A DNA stretch of 64,000 bases from Prochlorococcus sp. AG-402-N10 (GCA_003216465.1 QCIU01000005.1:1-64000); one strand, 5' to 3'; positions 35,430 to 45,016 are shown, counted from the first letter of the stretch. Translations and numbers: made by a program. The notes: a model not told the origin generated them from the letters alone.

Positions 35430-36842
35430 GTGTGGCAAGAAATTAATTACAAAGATTATTCGAACGATCTTTTGATTCCCAATATTAAACATCCAATTAA
35501 TCCAGCTGAAATTGAAAGTGTTGAAAATAATTCTATTGCTAAAGAAGTAGGCTTTGAATCCGGAGATTCAATTATTAGTATTAATGGAAAGAAACCTAGA
35601 GATCTTATTGATTATCAGATTTTAATTAGTGAAGAAATTTTAAATATATTAGTCTTAGACAAAAACAAACAAATTCACAAAATCAATATCGAAAAAGACC
35701 AAGATGATAATTTAGGAATTAATTTCAAAGATGCTCTATTTGACTCGATTAAAAAATGCAATAACAAGTGTCCTTTTTGCTTTATAGATCAACAACCAAA
35801 TGGGAAAAGAAAAAGTCTATATATAAAAGATGATGACTATAGGTTAAGTTTTCTATATGGTTCCTATCTAACACTAACGAATTTAAACAAAGAGGACTGG
35901 AATAGAATATCTATTCAAAAACTATCCCCCCTTTTTATTTCTATACATGCCACTGATCCGAAAACCAGAGAACTATTATTAAAGAATAAAAAAGCAAGTC
36001 AAATTCTTGATCATATTGAATGGTTTGAGCAAAATTCAATTCAAATACATGCTCAAATAGTTGTATGTCCCAAAATTAACGACGGTCAGATCTTAGAAAA
36101 ATCAATTTATGATCTTGCGAAATTCCATAAAAAAAGAATTAAAACAGTTCTCTCTACAGCAATAGTTCCAGTAGGTCTAACAAAGTTTAGGCCTGAAAAT
36201 GATGGATTAATATCAATTAGCAAAGAATATGCAATAAAAACTATTAGGCAAGTGGAAAAGATTCAAAACTCTCTTCAAAAAAGTCTTGGCACGCGCTTTT
36301 GTTGGCTTTCAGATGAATGGTATTTAATAGCTGGAATTAAATTACCAAGTTACAAAACATATGAAAATATGCCTCAAGAATCTAATGGAGTAGGTTCAAT
36401 AAGAAGTTTTCTCAAAATATTAGAAACCAAAACCAAATCTCTTCCTGAAAGGGTAAAAAGACAAAGAAAAGTTAGTTGGGTTGTTGGAAAATTAGTGTAT
36501 GAGGCACTGCTACCTACAGTAGAAAAACTGAATAAAATTGATGGACTTACAATTAATTTATTTGGCTTACCAAGTTTATATTGGGGTCAAGATCAAGTCG
36601 TTACAGGACTTTTAACTGGTGAAGATTTAATTTCCGGGCTACAAGATAAAGATTTAGGAGAAAGTATTTATATACCATCACTAATGCTAAAACTTAATAG
36701 TGATTTGTTTTTGGATGACAAAAGTGTAACTGAAATTTCAAATCAACTAAAAACCAATATTCACGTTCTTGATGATACAAATGATATTATAAATAATTTA
36801 ATTGGTATATCTAATAATCAAAAAATATTTAATTATGCTTAG
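35430..36842 (+). CDS. DUF512 radical SAM protein with PDZ-like N-terminus (cyanobacterial FeS oxidoreductase)
   Basis: A PDZ-like domain (about 25-90; AKEVGFESGDSIISINGKK) is followed by a radical SAM motif (Cys110, Cys114, Cys117 in KKCNNKCPFCF) and the DUF512 C-terminal domain. This is the cyanobacterial member of the TIGR03279 group; substrate unknown. It starts with GTG at 35430. The TolC-like gene overlaps its end by 8 bp (ATGCTTAG). Confidence 0.85.
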   Translation: MWQEINYKDYSNDLLIPNIKHPINPAEIESVENNSIAKEVGFESGDSIISINGKKPRDLIDYQILISEEILNILVLDKNKQIHKINIEKDQDDNLGINFKDALFDSIKKCNNKCPFCFIDQQPNGKRKSLYIKDDDYRLSFLYGSYLTLTNLNKEDWNRISIQKLSPLFISIHATDPKTRELLLKNKKASQILDHIEWFEQNSIQIHAQIVVCPKINDGQILEKSIYDLAKFHKKRIKTVLSTAIVPVGLTKFRPENDGLISISKEYAIKTIRQVEKIQNSLQKSLGTRFCWLSDEWYLIAGIKLPSYKTYENMPQESNGVGSIRSFLKILETKTKSLPERVKRQRKVSWVVGKLVYEALLPTVEKLNKIDGLTINLFGLPSLYWGQDQVVTGLLTGEDLISGLQDKDLGESIYIPSLMLKLNSDLFLDDKSVTEISNQLKTNIHVLDDTNDIINNLIGISNNQKIFNYA

Positions 36843-38265
36843 AAGATTTATAAATCCAATTTTAGCTTTTCCTATTTGTTTATCCATTAATTCACATGAA
36901 GCAATATTAAGTCAGACCAAAAATAATATTGAAGAAATCCTACAAGAAAAAGAAAATCAAATATTAATTAATTATTCAGAAATAGATAATATTACTCTAA
37001 AAAATAATCAAGAACTCAAAGCATTAGAGAATTTAGTAATTTCATCAAATTTTAATCTTTCGAGCAAAATCGCCAAAAGATATCCCTCAATAGATTTGCA
37101 AGCCAGTGGATTACCTAAATATGTTTCTGGGAAAAATTACAATAGTATTTTAAGCAGTACAAAAACTTCTCAATTTTCAGCAAATCCAACAATTAATATT
37201 AAATTAAATTTAATAGACCCACAAAGGCGATCTGAAATTAAAATAGCTAAAAATAATTATGAAATAGCAAAAAACAACTTTGAAATTAAAAAGAAAGATC
37301 TAATACAAGAAGCAAAAGCAAGATACCATAAATTCCAAAAATCTTACGAGGATATTAAAAATAAAAAATTATCGCTTGATTTGTCAATTACTAGCTTGAA
37401 CGACGCTAAGTCAAAGTTTGATGCAGGTATTGGTACAAAATTTGAAGTCCTTGAAGCTAATGCTCAATTATCTAGAGATAGGATCTCACTAAATGAAAAA
37501 AAAATTCAGCATGAGATTAATAAACTTGCTATCAAAGAAATCTTAAATATAAAAGGTGATTTCGCAATTAATCAAAAGCAAAAATTAGTAGGTTTCTGGA
37601 ATCACAAATTAAACAAGAATATAATTGAAGGTTTAGATAAGAGTCTTTCCCTCAAGAATATTAATCTAAAAAAATCAATCAAACAAAATCAAGCTAAAAA
37701 TTATCTGAATGCTTACAAACCAAATATTTATATTAGTAATACATTCGCCAGCTCTTTTTCTAAAGGTGATGCCTTAGTTGAAGAAATAAATCCTGAAAAA
37801 TATGGATCTTCATATACAAATACTGTCAGCTTGAACTTTAATTGGAATATTTTTGATGGTGGGCAAAATACAAATTTATATAAATCAAGCAAAGCTGATG
37901 CTAAATCAGAAGACTACTCCTTTAACAATCTTGAAAATATTTTAAAAACCAATATTAGTAAAGCCTATTTGAATTTAAAGTTAAATGAAGAAAAAATCCT
38001 ATCATCTCAAAAAGAGATATCTTCTACTAAAGAGTCTCTGAGACTTGCTAGATTAAGGTATGACGTAGGAATATCTACACTTAAAGACGTTCTCGTAAGA
38101 CAAAAAGAGTTAAGTAATGCTAATTCAAAAAATATTGATGCAATTTATAATTACAATTTAAATTTAGATGAATTAGAGAGATTAACTTTTCTTCGAATAA
38201 GTAATATTTGTAATGAAAACGATAGTTTTATAAAAAATAACATTCAATCTATTTGCAATATCTAA
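36835..38265 (+). CDS. TolC-like outer-membrane efflux protein
   Basis: OEP-type protein that forms an outer-membrane channel with an export pump. A signal peptide (MLRRFINPILAFPICLSINS) is followed by two helical-hairpin repeats: LTTSQKE-type helix pairs and a RLRYDVGISTLKDVL-type repeat that echoes the earlier AKSKFDAGIGTKFEVLEA. The ATG at 36835 is preferred over one at 36802: it gives a normal signal peptide and an 8-bp overlap with the previous gene. 476 residues. The partner pump is not in the window. Confidence 0.85.
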   Translation: MLRRFINPILAFPICLSINSHEAILSQTKNNIEEILQEKENQILINYSEIDNITLKNNQELKALENLVISSNFNLSSKIAKRYPSIDLQASGLPKYVSGKNYNSILSSTKTSQFSANPTINIKLNLIDPQRRSEIKIAKNNYEIAKNNFEIKKKDLIQEAKARYHKFQKSYEDIKNKKLSLDLSITSLNDAKSKFDAGIGTKFEVLEANAQLSRDRISLNEKKIQHEINKLAIKEILNIKGDFAINQKQKLVGFWNHKLNKNIIEGLDKSLSLKNINLKKSIKQNQAKNYLNAYKPNIYISNTFASSFSKGDALVEEINPEKYGSSYTNTVSLNFNWNIFDGGQNTNLYKSSKADAKSEDYSFNNLENILKTNISKAYLNLKLNEEKILSSQKEISSTKESLRLARLRYDVGISTLKDVLVRQKELSNANSKNIDAIYNYNLNLDELERLTFLRISNICNENDSFIKNNIQSICNI

Positions 38266-38267
38266 AT

Positions 38268-39068
38268 ATGAATAAAAATAATTTAACCAATCAACAATTT
38301 AAAGATTTAGATTCCTTATTTGAACTGGTTAGTGATCGCCAATTAAAAGATTTTGGAAACATCAGTGCTAGTAATAAATCAGACGGTTCATTAATTACCA
38401 GTTGTGATTTATGGAGTGATAAAACAATTGTAGAAGCTTTATCTATGATTGCTCCGGATGAGGGCGTTCTTAGTGAAGAAGGAGGGAAGTTAGTTCCTAA
38501 AACTAATGCCTATTGGATAGTTGATCCTCTTGATGGAACCACAAATTTTGCTGCAGGAATTCCGTATTGGTCTATATCGGTAGCAAGATTTGTCGACGGA
38601 ACTCCTCAATGTTCTTTTCTAGTCATTCCTACATTAAAGAAAAAATTTGTAGCAATCAAAGGAGAAGGTGTATGGCTGAATAATAAGAAAATAGAAGTTA
38701 ATAACAATAATCAAAAAAGTGAATGCGTCTCTTTGTGTAGTAGATCTATTAAAATTTTACAAAAAAAACCAAATACCATTTTTCCTGGAAAAATAAGACT
38801 TCTTGGGGTATCTAGTTTAAATTTAACAAGCGTTGCAATGGGACAAACTTTTGGGGCCATAGAATCAACTCCCAAAATATGGGATATTGCAGCAGCATGG
38901 CTATTACTTGAGGAGCTAAATTGTTCAATTGAATGGTTAGAAATAAACCCTCTGTATTTGACCGCAGAACAAGATTTACAAGATACTAATTTTCCCTTAA
39001 TTGCTGCAAGGACAAAAGAAAAAATTCAAATCTTAAGACCATGGGGTAATTTATTAGTGAAAAAATAG
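38268..39068 (+). CDS. Inositol monophosphatase family protein
   Basis: Mg-dependent sugar phosphatase family: SEEGG (69-73, metal Glu), WIVDPLDGTTNF (Asp86, Asp89, Thr91) and WDIAAAWLLLEE. Substrate could be inositol-1-phosphate, histidinol phosphate or fructose-type phosphates; motif reading cannot decide. ATG 38268 is preferred; an upstream ATG would overlap the TolC-like gene. 266 residues. Confidence 0.85.
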   Translation: MNKNNLTNQQFKDLDSLFELVSDRQLKDFGNISASNKSDGSLITSCDLWSDKTIVEALSMIAPDEGVLSEEGGKLVPKTNAYWIVDPLDGTTNFAAGIPYWSISVARFVDGTPQCSFLVIPTLKKKFVAIKGEGVWLNNKKIEVNNNNQKSECVSLCSRSIKILQKKPNTIFPGKIRLLGVSSLNLTSVAMGQTFGAIESTPKIWDIAAAWLLLEELNCSIEWLEINPLYLTAEQDLQDTNFPLIAARTKEKIQILRPWGNLLVKK

Positions 39069-39141
39069 TTGAATCATAAATATATATAGGACTTGAAAAA
39101 TATAACCATTAGATACAATAAAAAAGATTTAGGAAAAGTAT

Positions 39142-40068
39142 TTGAAAGAAATTAATATGCAGCGAAGTTCAACTTGGATAATTAAAAGTTTATGGGGAGC
39201 TTGTGAAAGATGGAGTAAATCAGATTGTATTGATTTAAGCGCCGCTTTTGCATATTACACACTCCAATCATTCTTTCCCATACTTCTTATTTCTCTTTCA
39301 ATAGCTTCCTGGTTTTTAGGGAAACAGGAAGGTTTAGATGAACAAATAATATCTGTTGCCGCACAAATTTTACCTCCATCCATTGTTGAATTAGTTGAAA
39401 CAACAGTATTTAAATTAATTGATCAAGGCTTTGGAGCAGGTATTTTAGGCGCAATGTTTTTACTTTTTACTGCTGGAAACGCATACTTATCACTGCAAAG
39501 AGGTTCAGATAGGCTTTGGGAAGACGAGCTACCTTCAAGGAAAGTAAATTCTGCATGGCAAGAACAAGCCTCAAGATTTCTTAGAAATAGAATTGAAGCT
39601 TTTTTAATAGTATTCTTTATAGGTTTTTTGATGGTATTAGATCAAATTAGTGCAAATCTCAGAATGATTCCAACTACAGTTTTAGAAAATCTATCTAATT
39701 ACAACAACTATTTTTCTGATTTCTTTATCAAATTACCACTACTACAAGTTGGTCAATTTGCATTTCCACTCGTAGGATTTTCATTAATGGCTCTACTACT
39801 TCAAGCACTCTTACCTAGCAGAAAAGTTCCTTTAAAGCCTCTAATACCAGGTTCCATTCTCATTGGAATTGGACTTACTACTCTTAATCTAGCAGTCAGT
39901 AAAAGTATTCTGTCCCTCGGGGTAAGATTTCAAGCATATGGATTTATTGGAGGTTTTTTAGTACTAACTTTATGGGTATGGCTGTTAGGAGTTATTTTAT
40001 ATTTTGGACAATGTTGGAGTGTAGTCATAGCTAGTATGTCATTAGTACATAGAAAAAGAAAAAATTGA
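39142..40068 (+). CDS. YihY/BrkB-family membrane protein
   Basis: Integral membrane protein with about six helices of the YihY/BrkB family (formerly named ribonuclease BN). ALAFAYYTLQSFFPIL-type opening (here SAAFAYYTLQSFFPILL), and a C-terminal VWLLGVILYFGQCW are conserved. Function uncertain. The frame starts with TTG 39142 (a nearby AGGA favours it) or ATG 39157. 308 or 303 residues. Confidence 0.8.
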   Translation: MKEINMQRSSTWIIKSLWGACERWSKSDCIDLSAAFAYYTLQSFFPILLISLSIASWFLGKQEGLDEQIISVAAQILPPSIVELVETTVFKLIDQGFGAGILGAMFLLFTAGNAYLSLQRGSDRLWEDELPSRKVNSAWQEQASRFLRNRIEAFLIVFFIGFLMVLDQISANLRMIPTTVLENLSNYNNYFSDFFIKLPLLQVGQFAFPLVGFSLMALLLQALLPSRKVPLKPLIPGSILIGIGLTTLNLAVSKSILSLGVRFQAYGFIGGFLVLTLWVWLLGVILYFGQCWSVVIASMSLVHRKRKN

Positions 40069-40080
40069 TTCAAAAATGAT

Positions 40081-40425
40081 ATGATTTCTTTCCTTAAAAT
40101 AAATAAAAGTTTAGTTACCTATTCTTTAATATTTCTAATAATTATTCCCATTTTTGGATTTAACTTTTTAATAAGTTTTATTGGTAATATTTTATTACTC
40201 ATATTTTTAGTGCCTATTTTAATATTATTGATAACGTTGATAAGTTTCAATTCTTTCAATTCAAAAACAAATACATGTAATAAATGTGGAACTATATCAT
40301 TAGGATTAAATGATACTTGTATGAATTGTGGGGCAGATTTAGGTGATATAAGTGCAAAAAACTTTGAAAATTCTCAAAAACCAAGTGAAACTATTATTGA
40401 AGTAAAAGCAGAAGAAGTTAACTGA
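40081..40425 (+). CDS. Membrane-anchored zinc-ribbon protein (114 aa)
   Basis: Two hydrophobic helices (about 10-30 and 31-55) are followed by a zinc ribbon with Cys66, Cys69, Cys80 and Cys83 (CNKCG and CMNCG) and an acidic tail. The family is not recognised. It starts 12 bp after the YihY gene and may be cotranscribed with it. Confidence 0.7.
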   Translation: MISFLKINKSLVTYSLIFLIIIPIFGFNFLISFIGNILLLIFLVPILILLITLISFNSFNSKTNTCNKCGTISLGLNDTCMNCGADLGDISAKNFENSQKPSETIIEVKAEEVN

Positions 40426-40451
40426 TTGATCTTGAATATCTCCAAAAAAAT

Positions 40452-40598
40452 TTAACCAATTCCAATTTGTCTTAAAATACTTTGACCAGTAATAAGTTCG
40501 GTACCTAAACCTATTAATATTCCCATCATTGCCATTCTGCCATTCCATGTTTCTGCAAAGTTGACAAAACCAAATCTTGGTTGATTATCTTCATTCAT
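40452..40598 (-). CDS. hli: High-light-inducible protein (Hli/SCP), 48 aa
   Basis: A one-helix chlorophyll-binding protein of the Hli family that protects photosystems or helps chlorophyll handling. The chlorophyll-binding motif is ETWNGRMAMMG (Glu16, Asn19, Arg21) within GFVNFAETWNGRMAMMGILI. The 48 residues start at ATG 40598 and stop at 40452. It is too short for length-filtered gene lists. The 69 bp upstream (40599-40667) hold its promoter; I could not make out a clean HLR1 repeat there. Confidence 0.9.
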   Translation of the reverse strand: MNEDNQPRFGFVNFAETWNGRMAMMGILIGLGTELITGQSILRQIGIG

Positions 40599-40667
40599 AT
40601 TAAGTTGTTAAAGTATTAAGAATATCTTAGCGTTTAACGGTTTGATTTATGGAAAATAATTAAAGAT

Positions 40668-41051
40668 TTATCTAACGTGTCTAATTCCATCTACTGGTTT
40701 ATATTCGTCGCCAGTTAATTCCTCATATATTATCGCAGGTAATCCTGTTTCGAACATGGTTTGAAGTGCCTCTTTGAGCATTGGGTTCCAACCTCCAGTA
40801 CTTACTTTTCCATGTCTTACAGTCCAATCCCATGTACCTTGTAAATCTCTAGGCATTTTACCTTCTCTGTCTCTTCTAGCAACTAAATCTAGAGACTCAA
40901 CTAATCCAACAATTACAGGATTTTTTCCATAAGCAGGAGTTAAACTTAACTCCAATCTTACTGGGTCTTCTTTTACTATTTTAAGACGAAATCTTGGAGG
41001 TAATTTAAGTGTTCTTATTACTCCAGTGACAATTTTAGTTCTTAATTCCAA
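40668..41051 (-). CDS. Conserved cyanobacterial protein, unknown function (127 aa)
   Basis: A soluble protein, with LKLPPRFRLKIVKEDPVRLE and MPRDLQGTWDWTVRHGK as its most regular stretches. No cysteine, signal peptide or helix is seen. The family is not recognised. It lies between hli and a DUF2973 gene on the same strand, 28 bp from the latter. Confidence 0.75.
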   Translation of the reverse strand: MELRTKIVTGVIRTLKLPPRFRLKIVKEDPVRLELSLTPAYGKNPVIVGLVESLDLVARRDREGKMPRDLQGTWDWTVRHGKVSTGGWNPMLKEALQTMFETGLPAIIYEELTGDEYKPVDGIRHVR

Positions 41052-41079
41052 TTTCTTTACCTAATATATTTTAAAAAAT

Positions 41080-41346
41080 TTAATCAGTTGTGGTACCTCT
41101 TTCTTCCAAAGTAGAGTCAGAATCGTTAGAAAATCTGACTGTTAATAATTCTTCTTTAGTTATGTTTCCAGATTTATCAAGTAATTCAGGGTGAATAGTA
41201 TACTTTTTTTGACTGATATTAGTATTCAAAGATGGATGTGATGATTCTTTATCAAATGCTCCCCAACCATTGGACATTACTTTGAAAGCCTTCCAAACAA
41301 GATAAGTAAGAGCTGCTGAATAAATGATTGGGAATAAAAAAGACAT
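41080..41346 (-). CDS. DUF2973-like protein with N-terminal membrane helix (88 aa)
   Basis: A single N-terminal helix (FLFPIIYSAALTYLVWKAF) is followed by a soluble tail with YTIHPELLDKSGNITKEELL and TVRF. The HPELLD...LL...RF pattern fits cyanobacterial DUF2973 proteins as I recall them; function unknown. Confidence 0.65.
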   Translation of the reverse strand: MSFLFPIIYSAALTYLVWKAFKVMSNGWGAFDKESSHPSLNTNISQKKYTIHPELLDKSGNITKEELLTVRFSNDSDSTLEERGTTTD

Positions 41347-41494
41347 TAAATTTATAAATTATTAATATATAAATTACATAATAGCTCGAAAAAAATTAAT
41401 TTAGCTATATTTATGAAACAACTTTTTCTAGTTTTTTAATAAATTCAGTAATTTAAATAATTATTGTTAATAAAGCTAATATATAAATAAAAGA

Positions 41495-42646
41495 ATGTTT
41501 TTGAAGGAATTAAAACAAACAATATCAAATAAATTTTCTTTTAAAAAATTATTTTTTTTCTCGTACTTAACTCTTGGCTTACTAAACAAACCAAACTTAA
41601 TATCTCAGCCGATTGCAAATCAGAATCTTGATACAGAATCTAAAAGTTCAGATGTTTCTTTCATAACAAAAGCAATAAACAAAACAGGTGCTTCTGTAGT
41701 AACTATTGACACTCAAAGATTAGTTAGAAACAAACAATTTTCAGAAGATTCAAGAATTTTATTAGATCCATATTTTGAAAGGTTCTTTGGCTTACAGCTA
41801 CCTCGTAAAACACAACAAAGAATAGAACAGAGTCAAGGAAGCGGTTTTATATTCGGAGATGGTCTCGTAATGACTAATGCTCATGTTGTTAATGGATCTG
41901 AAAAACTAGTGGTTGGCTTATCAAATGGTGCTAAATATAAAGGCAAGTTAATAGGGCAAGATTTACTAACTGATTTAGCAGTTATCAAACTTGAAGGTAA
42001 AGGCCCTTGGCCAAAAGCAATATTAGGTGATTCAACAAAAATTAAAGTTGGTGATTGGGCAATAGCTGTTGGTAATCCTTTTGGACTAGAAAACACAGTG
42101 ACTCTAGGAATAATTAGTAATTTAAATCGAAATGTCTCACAATTAGGTATATACGATAAAAAATTTGAATTAATACAGACAGATGCTGCGATAAACCCAG
42201 GCAATTCTGGAGGACCATTATTAAACAGAAATGGAGAGGTGATTGGAATTAATACACTTATTAGATCAGGACCAGGGGCAGGCTTAAGTTTTGCAATTCC
42301 AATAAATAAAGCTAAAGATATTGCTTCACAGCTAATAAAAAATGGGAGCGTAATACACCCCATGATTGGTATTAACTTAATAGACGAAACTTTCTTTGAA
42401 ACTAATAAGAATATTGTAAAAGTAGGTTACGTTGTCCCAAATAGCCCTGCTGAAGAAAGTGGGATCTTTACTAATGATATAATCTTAAGAGTTGGTAAAA
42501 AAAATATTAATAGTTCTTCAGACGTTATAAATGAAATAAGTAATAATGGAATTAATAAGTTTATAAAAATAACCTTAAAAAGAAAAAATAAAATTATTAC
42601 CCTAAAAGTAAAACCAATCGATATTAAAAATTTATCAAAAAGATAA
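41495..42646 (+). CDS. HtrA/Deg-family serine protease
   Basis: Periplasmic or lumenal quality-control protease. A hydrophobic N-terminal segment (about 17-31) acts as signal or anchor; the catalytic triad is His130 (TNAHV), Asp160 (TDLAVIK) and Ser238 (GNSGGPL). One PDZ domain covers about 290-375. 383 residues, single PDZ, so nearest HhoA/HhoB/HtrA of cyanobacteria; which of the three cannot be fixed. Confidence 0.92.
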   Translation: MFLKELKQTISNKFSFKKLFFFSYLTLGLLNKPNLISQPIANQNLDTESKSSDVSFITKAINKTGASVVTIDTQRLVRNKQFSEDSRILLDPYFERFFGLQLPRKTQQRIEQSQGSGFIFGDGLVMTNAHVVNGSEKLVVGLSNGAKYKGKLIGQDLLTDLAVIKLEGKGPWPKAILGDSTKIKVGDWAIAVGNPFGLENTVTLGIISNLNRNVSQLGIYDKKFELIQTDAAINPGNSGGPLLNRNGEVIGINTLIRSGPGAGLSFAIPINKAKDIASQLIKNGSVIHPMIGINLIDETFFETNKNIVKVGYVVPNSPAEESGIFTNDIILRVGKKNINSSSDVINEISNNGINKFIKITLKRKNKIITLKVKPIDIKNLSKR

Positions 42647-42650
42647 GTTT

Positions 42651-42794
42651 TTAATTTTCATCATCTCTAAGTATTTCTACACATTTGGAGATACAAATAC
42701 CATCAGAGATATCACAACTGGAAATACACTCAAAATAACTTTCTACTGGATCAGAAGTAAGATAATTACTTTCTTTAAAATCATACTTTTTCAT
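42651..42794 (-). CDS. Small twin-CxxxC protein (47 aa)
   Basis: From ATG 42794 the frame reads MKKYDFKESNYLTSDPVESY and then two CxxxC motifs (CISSC and CISKC) separated by seven residues. The cysteine pattern suggests a helical hairpin with two disulfides, like twin CX3C proteins. Similar small proteins occur in picocyanobacteria, from memory; no function known. A longer frame from 42839 is less likely. Confidence 0.65.
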   Translation of the reverse strand: MKKYDFKESNYLTSDPVESYFECISSCDISDGICISKCVEILRDDEN

Positions 42795-42938
42795 AAGTAT
42801 TTTTAATAAAAATAAATTCGTAATTATTACATTAAACAAAGTCCTGAAGTATGTAAAGATAAATAAGTGATCTTGCCTAGAGGATTGTAAAGTTTTCTGA
42901 ATAAAACAAAAATACCTAATAGATAATTTTTGATATTA

Positions 42939-44561
42939 TTATTTATTAATCCTTTTTTTCTCTAAGAAATATTCATAATTACCATTAAAAGATAATAATC
43001 TAGATTCCTTAATTTCAATAATTCTATTAGCAACTTTGGAAATAAAATACCTATCATGCGAAATAATAAATACCGTTCCTTTATATTTATTTATTGCAAC
43101 TTCTAGATTCTCTTTTGATTGCAGATCTAAATGATTTGTAGGTTCATCAAGAAGTAAAAAATTGCTTGGATTCATAATCATCAAAGCTAATGCTAATCTC
43201 GCTTTTTCTCCTCCACTAAGCTGCTTAACATATTTAAAAACAGCATTATTGTGGAATCCAAAACCTCCTAGAAATGTCCTTACTTTTTGTTGCGACCAAT
43301 CTGGTGCTTTTGCATATATTAAATCGATAACCTGTTTTTCAATAGCAAGGGCTTCAGCCTGATTTTGCTCATAATAACTTGTAATTATATTATGTTTGCC
43401 TAAATTTACTTCTCCTATTTCAGGTTCTATTTTTTTCATAATTAACTTAAGCAAAGTAGATTTACCACATCCATTAGGACCTAAAATTGCTATTTTTTCT
43501 CCCGCCGAAACCTTTAAATTAATATCAACTAATAGTATTTTTTCCTCAAAACTATGACTTAAATTCTTAATTTGAAGAACTGTTTTACCTGAGCGTGGAC
43601 TCTCTGGAAAACTAAAAGAAGGACTTTTTATTCTTGAAATAGGTGCTTCAATTTTTATAATTTTTTTTAATTTCTTCTCCCTGCTTTTAGCTTGCGTACT
43701 CCTTGTTGCACTTGCGCGAAATCTTTCAATATACTTTCTTTGTATTTCAATCTCTTTTTGCTGCAACTGAAAAGCTTTACTCTGAGATTCTTCATTTAAA
43801 GATTTCTGTTCAACAAAAAAAGAATAATTACCATTATAAGTTTCAGAAATTCCTCTTTCTATATATATAATCTTTTTGCACAATTTATCTAAAAAATATC
43901 TATCATGACTAATTAATATAATTGCTATTTTTAAAGATAATAAATATTCTTCAAGCCAAAAAATCGTATCCAAATCTAAATGATTAGTTGGCTCATCGAG
44001 TAAAAGTAAATCTGGTTTTTGCAAAATAATTTTTCCAAGAGCTACTTTCATCTGCCAACCTCCTGAGAAATTACCGACTAATTTGTCAGCATCTTCTTTA
44101 TCAAAACCTAGTTTTGGTAATAATTTTTCTACTTCTGCTTGCATTTGATAGCCACCTAAATTTTCAAACTTTTCTTGATAGATTGCTAGTCGATTTACAA
44201 GATGGTCAAGTGTTTTATGGTCCTTGCTAGTCTCTATTTGTTTCATTTCATTTTCAATCTCTAAAAGTTTATTTGAGACTAATTGAATATCTTCAAAAGA
44301 ACTTTCTAGTTCCTCTCTAACAGTTCGACTTAAATTACAATCTAATTCCTGTTTTAAATGAGAAATTTTGGGACTTCCTTCCTTAAAAACTTGCCCGCTT
44401 GTTTGGTCTTCCTCTCCAATCAAGATTTTAAATTGAGTGGATTTTCCTGCTCCATTTGATCCAACCAAACCAATCTTCTCTCCCTTCTTGATCTCCCAAT
44501 TAATATTTTTTAAAACAACGTCAGTAGAGTAAATTTTGCTTATGTTATCAAATCTAATCAC
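42939..44561 (-). CDS. ABC-F family ATPase (translation factor type)
   Basis: Two ABC domains without membrane segments: Walker A GSNGAGKST (34-42) and GPNGCGKST, signatures FSGGWQMKVALG and LSGGEKARLAL, and two LLDEPTNHLDL Walker B motifs. A charged linker with FRASATRSTQAKSREKKLKK joins them. ABC-F proteins act on ribosomes (EttA/Uup type). The frame starts with GTG 44561. 540 residues. Confidence 0.9.
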   Translation of the reverse strand: MIRFDNISKIYSTDVVLKNINWEIKKGEKIGLVGSNGAGKSTQFKILIGEEDQTSGQVFKEGSPKISHLKQELDCNLSRTVREELESSFEDIQLVSNKLLEIENEMKQIETSKDHKTLDHLVNRLAIYQEKFENLGGYQMQAEVEKLLPKLGFDKEDADKLVGNFSGGWQMKVALGKIILQKPDLLLLDEPTNHLDLDTIFWLEEYLLSLKIAIILISHDRYFLDKLCKKIIYIERGISETYNGNYSFFVEQKSLNEESQSKAFQLQQKEIEIQRKYIERFRASATRSTQAKSREKKLKKIIKIEAPISRIKSPSFSFPESPRSGKTVLQIKNLSHSFEEKILLVDINLKVSAGEKIAILGPNGCGKSTLLKLIMKKIEPEIGEVNLGKHNIITSYYEQNQAEALAIEKQVIDLIYAKAPDWSQQKVRTFLGGFGFHNNAVFKYVKQLSGGEKARLALALMIMNPSNFLLLDEPTNHLDLQSKENLEVAINKYKGTVFIISHDRYFISKVANRIIEIKESRLLSFNGNYEYFLEKKRINK

Positions 44562-44631
44562 TTTAAAAAAATTGAATTTACAAATTAGAGACTTTTTACC
44601 AAAAAAATTTTTTGTGGAATAAAATTATATT

Positions 44632-44808
44632 ATGAAAAGAATAGAACAAATCGTAGTAATTTTCATAGCTGCAGCACTAGCAATACCTAGTTATTGGTTT
44701 TTTTGGACATTAGCAGGAGGAGGGGGATACAACAAAAGAATAAAACCAGTTACTAATCCTGATAATAGCTTTTTAAGGCCGCTTACTAAAGACCACCTCG
44801 AGCCTTAA
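44632..44808 (+). CDS. Small membrane-anchored protein (58 aa)
   Basis: One hydrophobic helix (IVVIFIAAALAIPSYWFFW) followed by a Gly-rich and basic tail (LAGGGGYNKRIKPVTNPDNS) and ending in DHLEP. No family recognised. The clean start, codon use and position between the ABC-F gene and a convergent gene support it as real. It overlaps the 3' end of the gene at 44786 by 23 bp. Confidence 0.6.
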   Translation: MKRIEQIVVIFIAAALAIPSYWFFWTLAGGGGYNKRIKPVTNPDNSFLRPLTKDHLEP

Positions 44809-45016
44809 TTAACCATAATTTAGTCGCTTCATCATCAATAGTGGAAATATATTCTATAACCTCTTCTTTTGTAACCTGAATATCAAGTTCTCTACCAATT
44901 TCGCATATTTTATCTAGAGCTGATTTTGGATTATTAAGAGCCATCAAAAATAAACTTTGTTTTTTATTTGAATCATTTGCGATTAAATTATAAAGTCTTT
45001 CAGCATTACTAGTCAT
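44786..45016 (-). CDS. Nif11-like small protein ending in GGL (76 aa)
   Basis: A helical protein: AERLYNLIANDSNKKQSLFL, then ALNNPKSALDKICEIGRELD and a C-terminus LWLIKARGGL. The length and the pattern of helices with a following Ile-Gly turn resemble Nif11-type leader peptides, and the double glycine at the end is where leader and core meet in such peptides. Here no core follows. The resemblance is weak and unaligned, so this is a suggestion only. Confidence 0.5.
   Translation of the reverse strand: MTSNAERLYNLIANDSNKKQSLFLMALNNPKSALDKICEIGRELDIQVTKEEVIEYISTIDDEATKLWLIKARGGL

Noticed and set aside
40339-40548. Minus-strand 69-codon frame overlapping hli
   Set aside because: The true coding frame here is the 48-residue Hli at 40452-40598; this one is out of frame with it.
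41881-42363. Minus-strand frame of 160 codons opposite the HtrA protease
   Set aside because: It is antisense to the catalytic domain; no motif or ribosome site.
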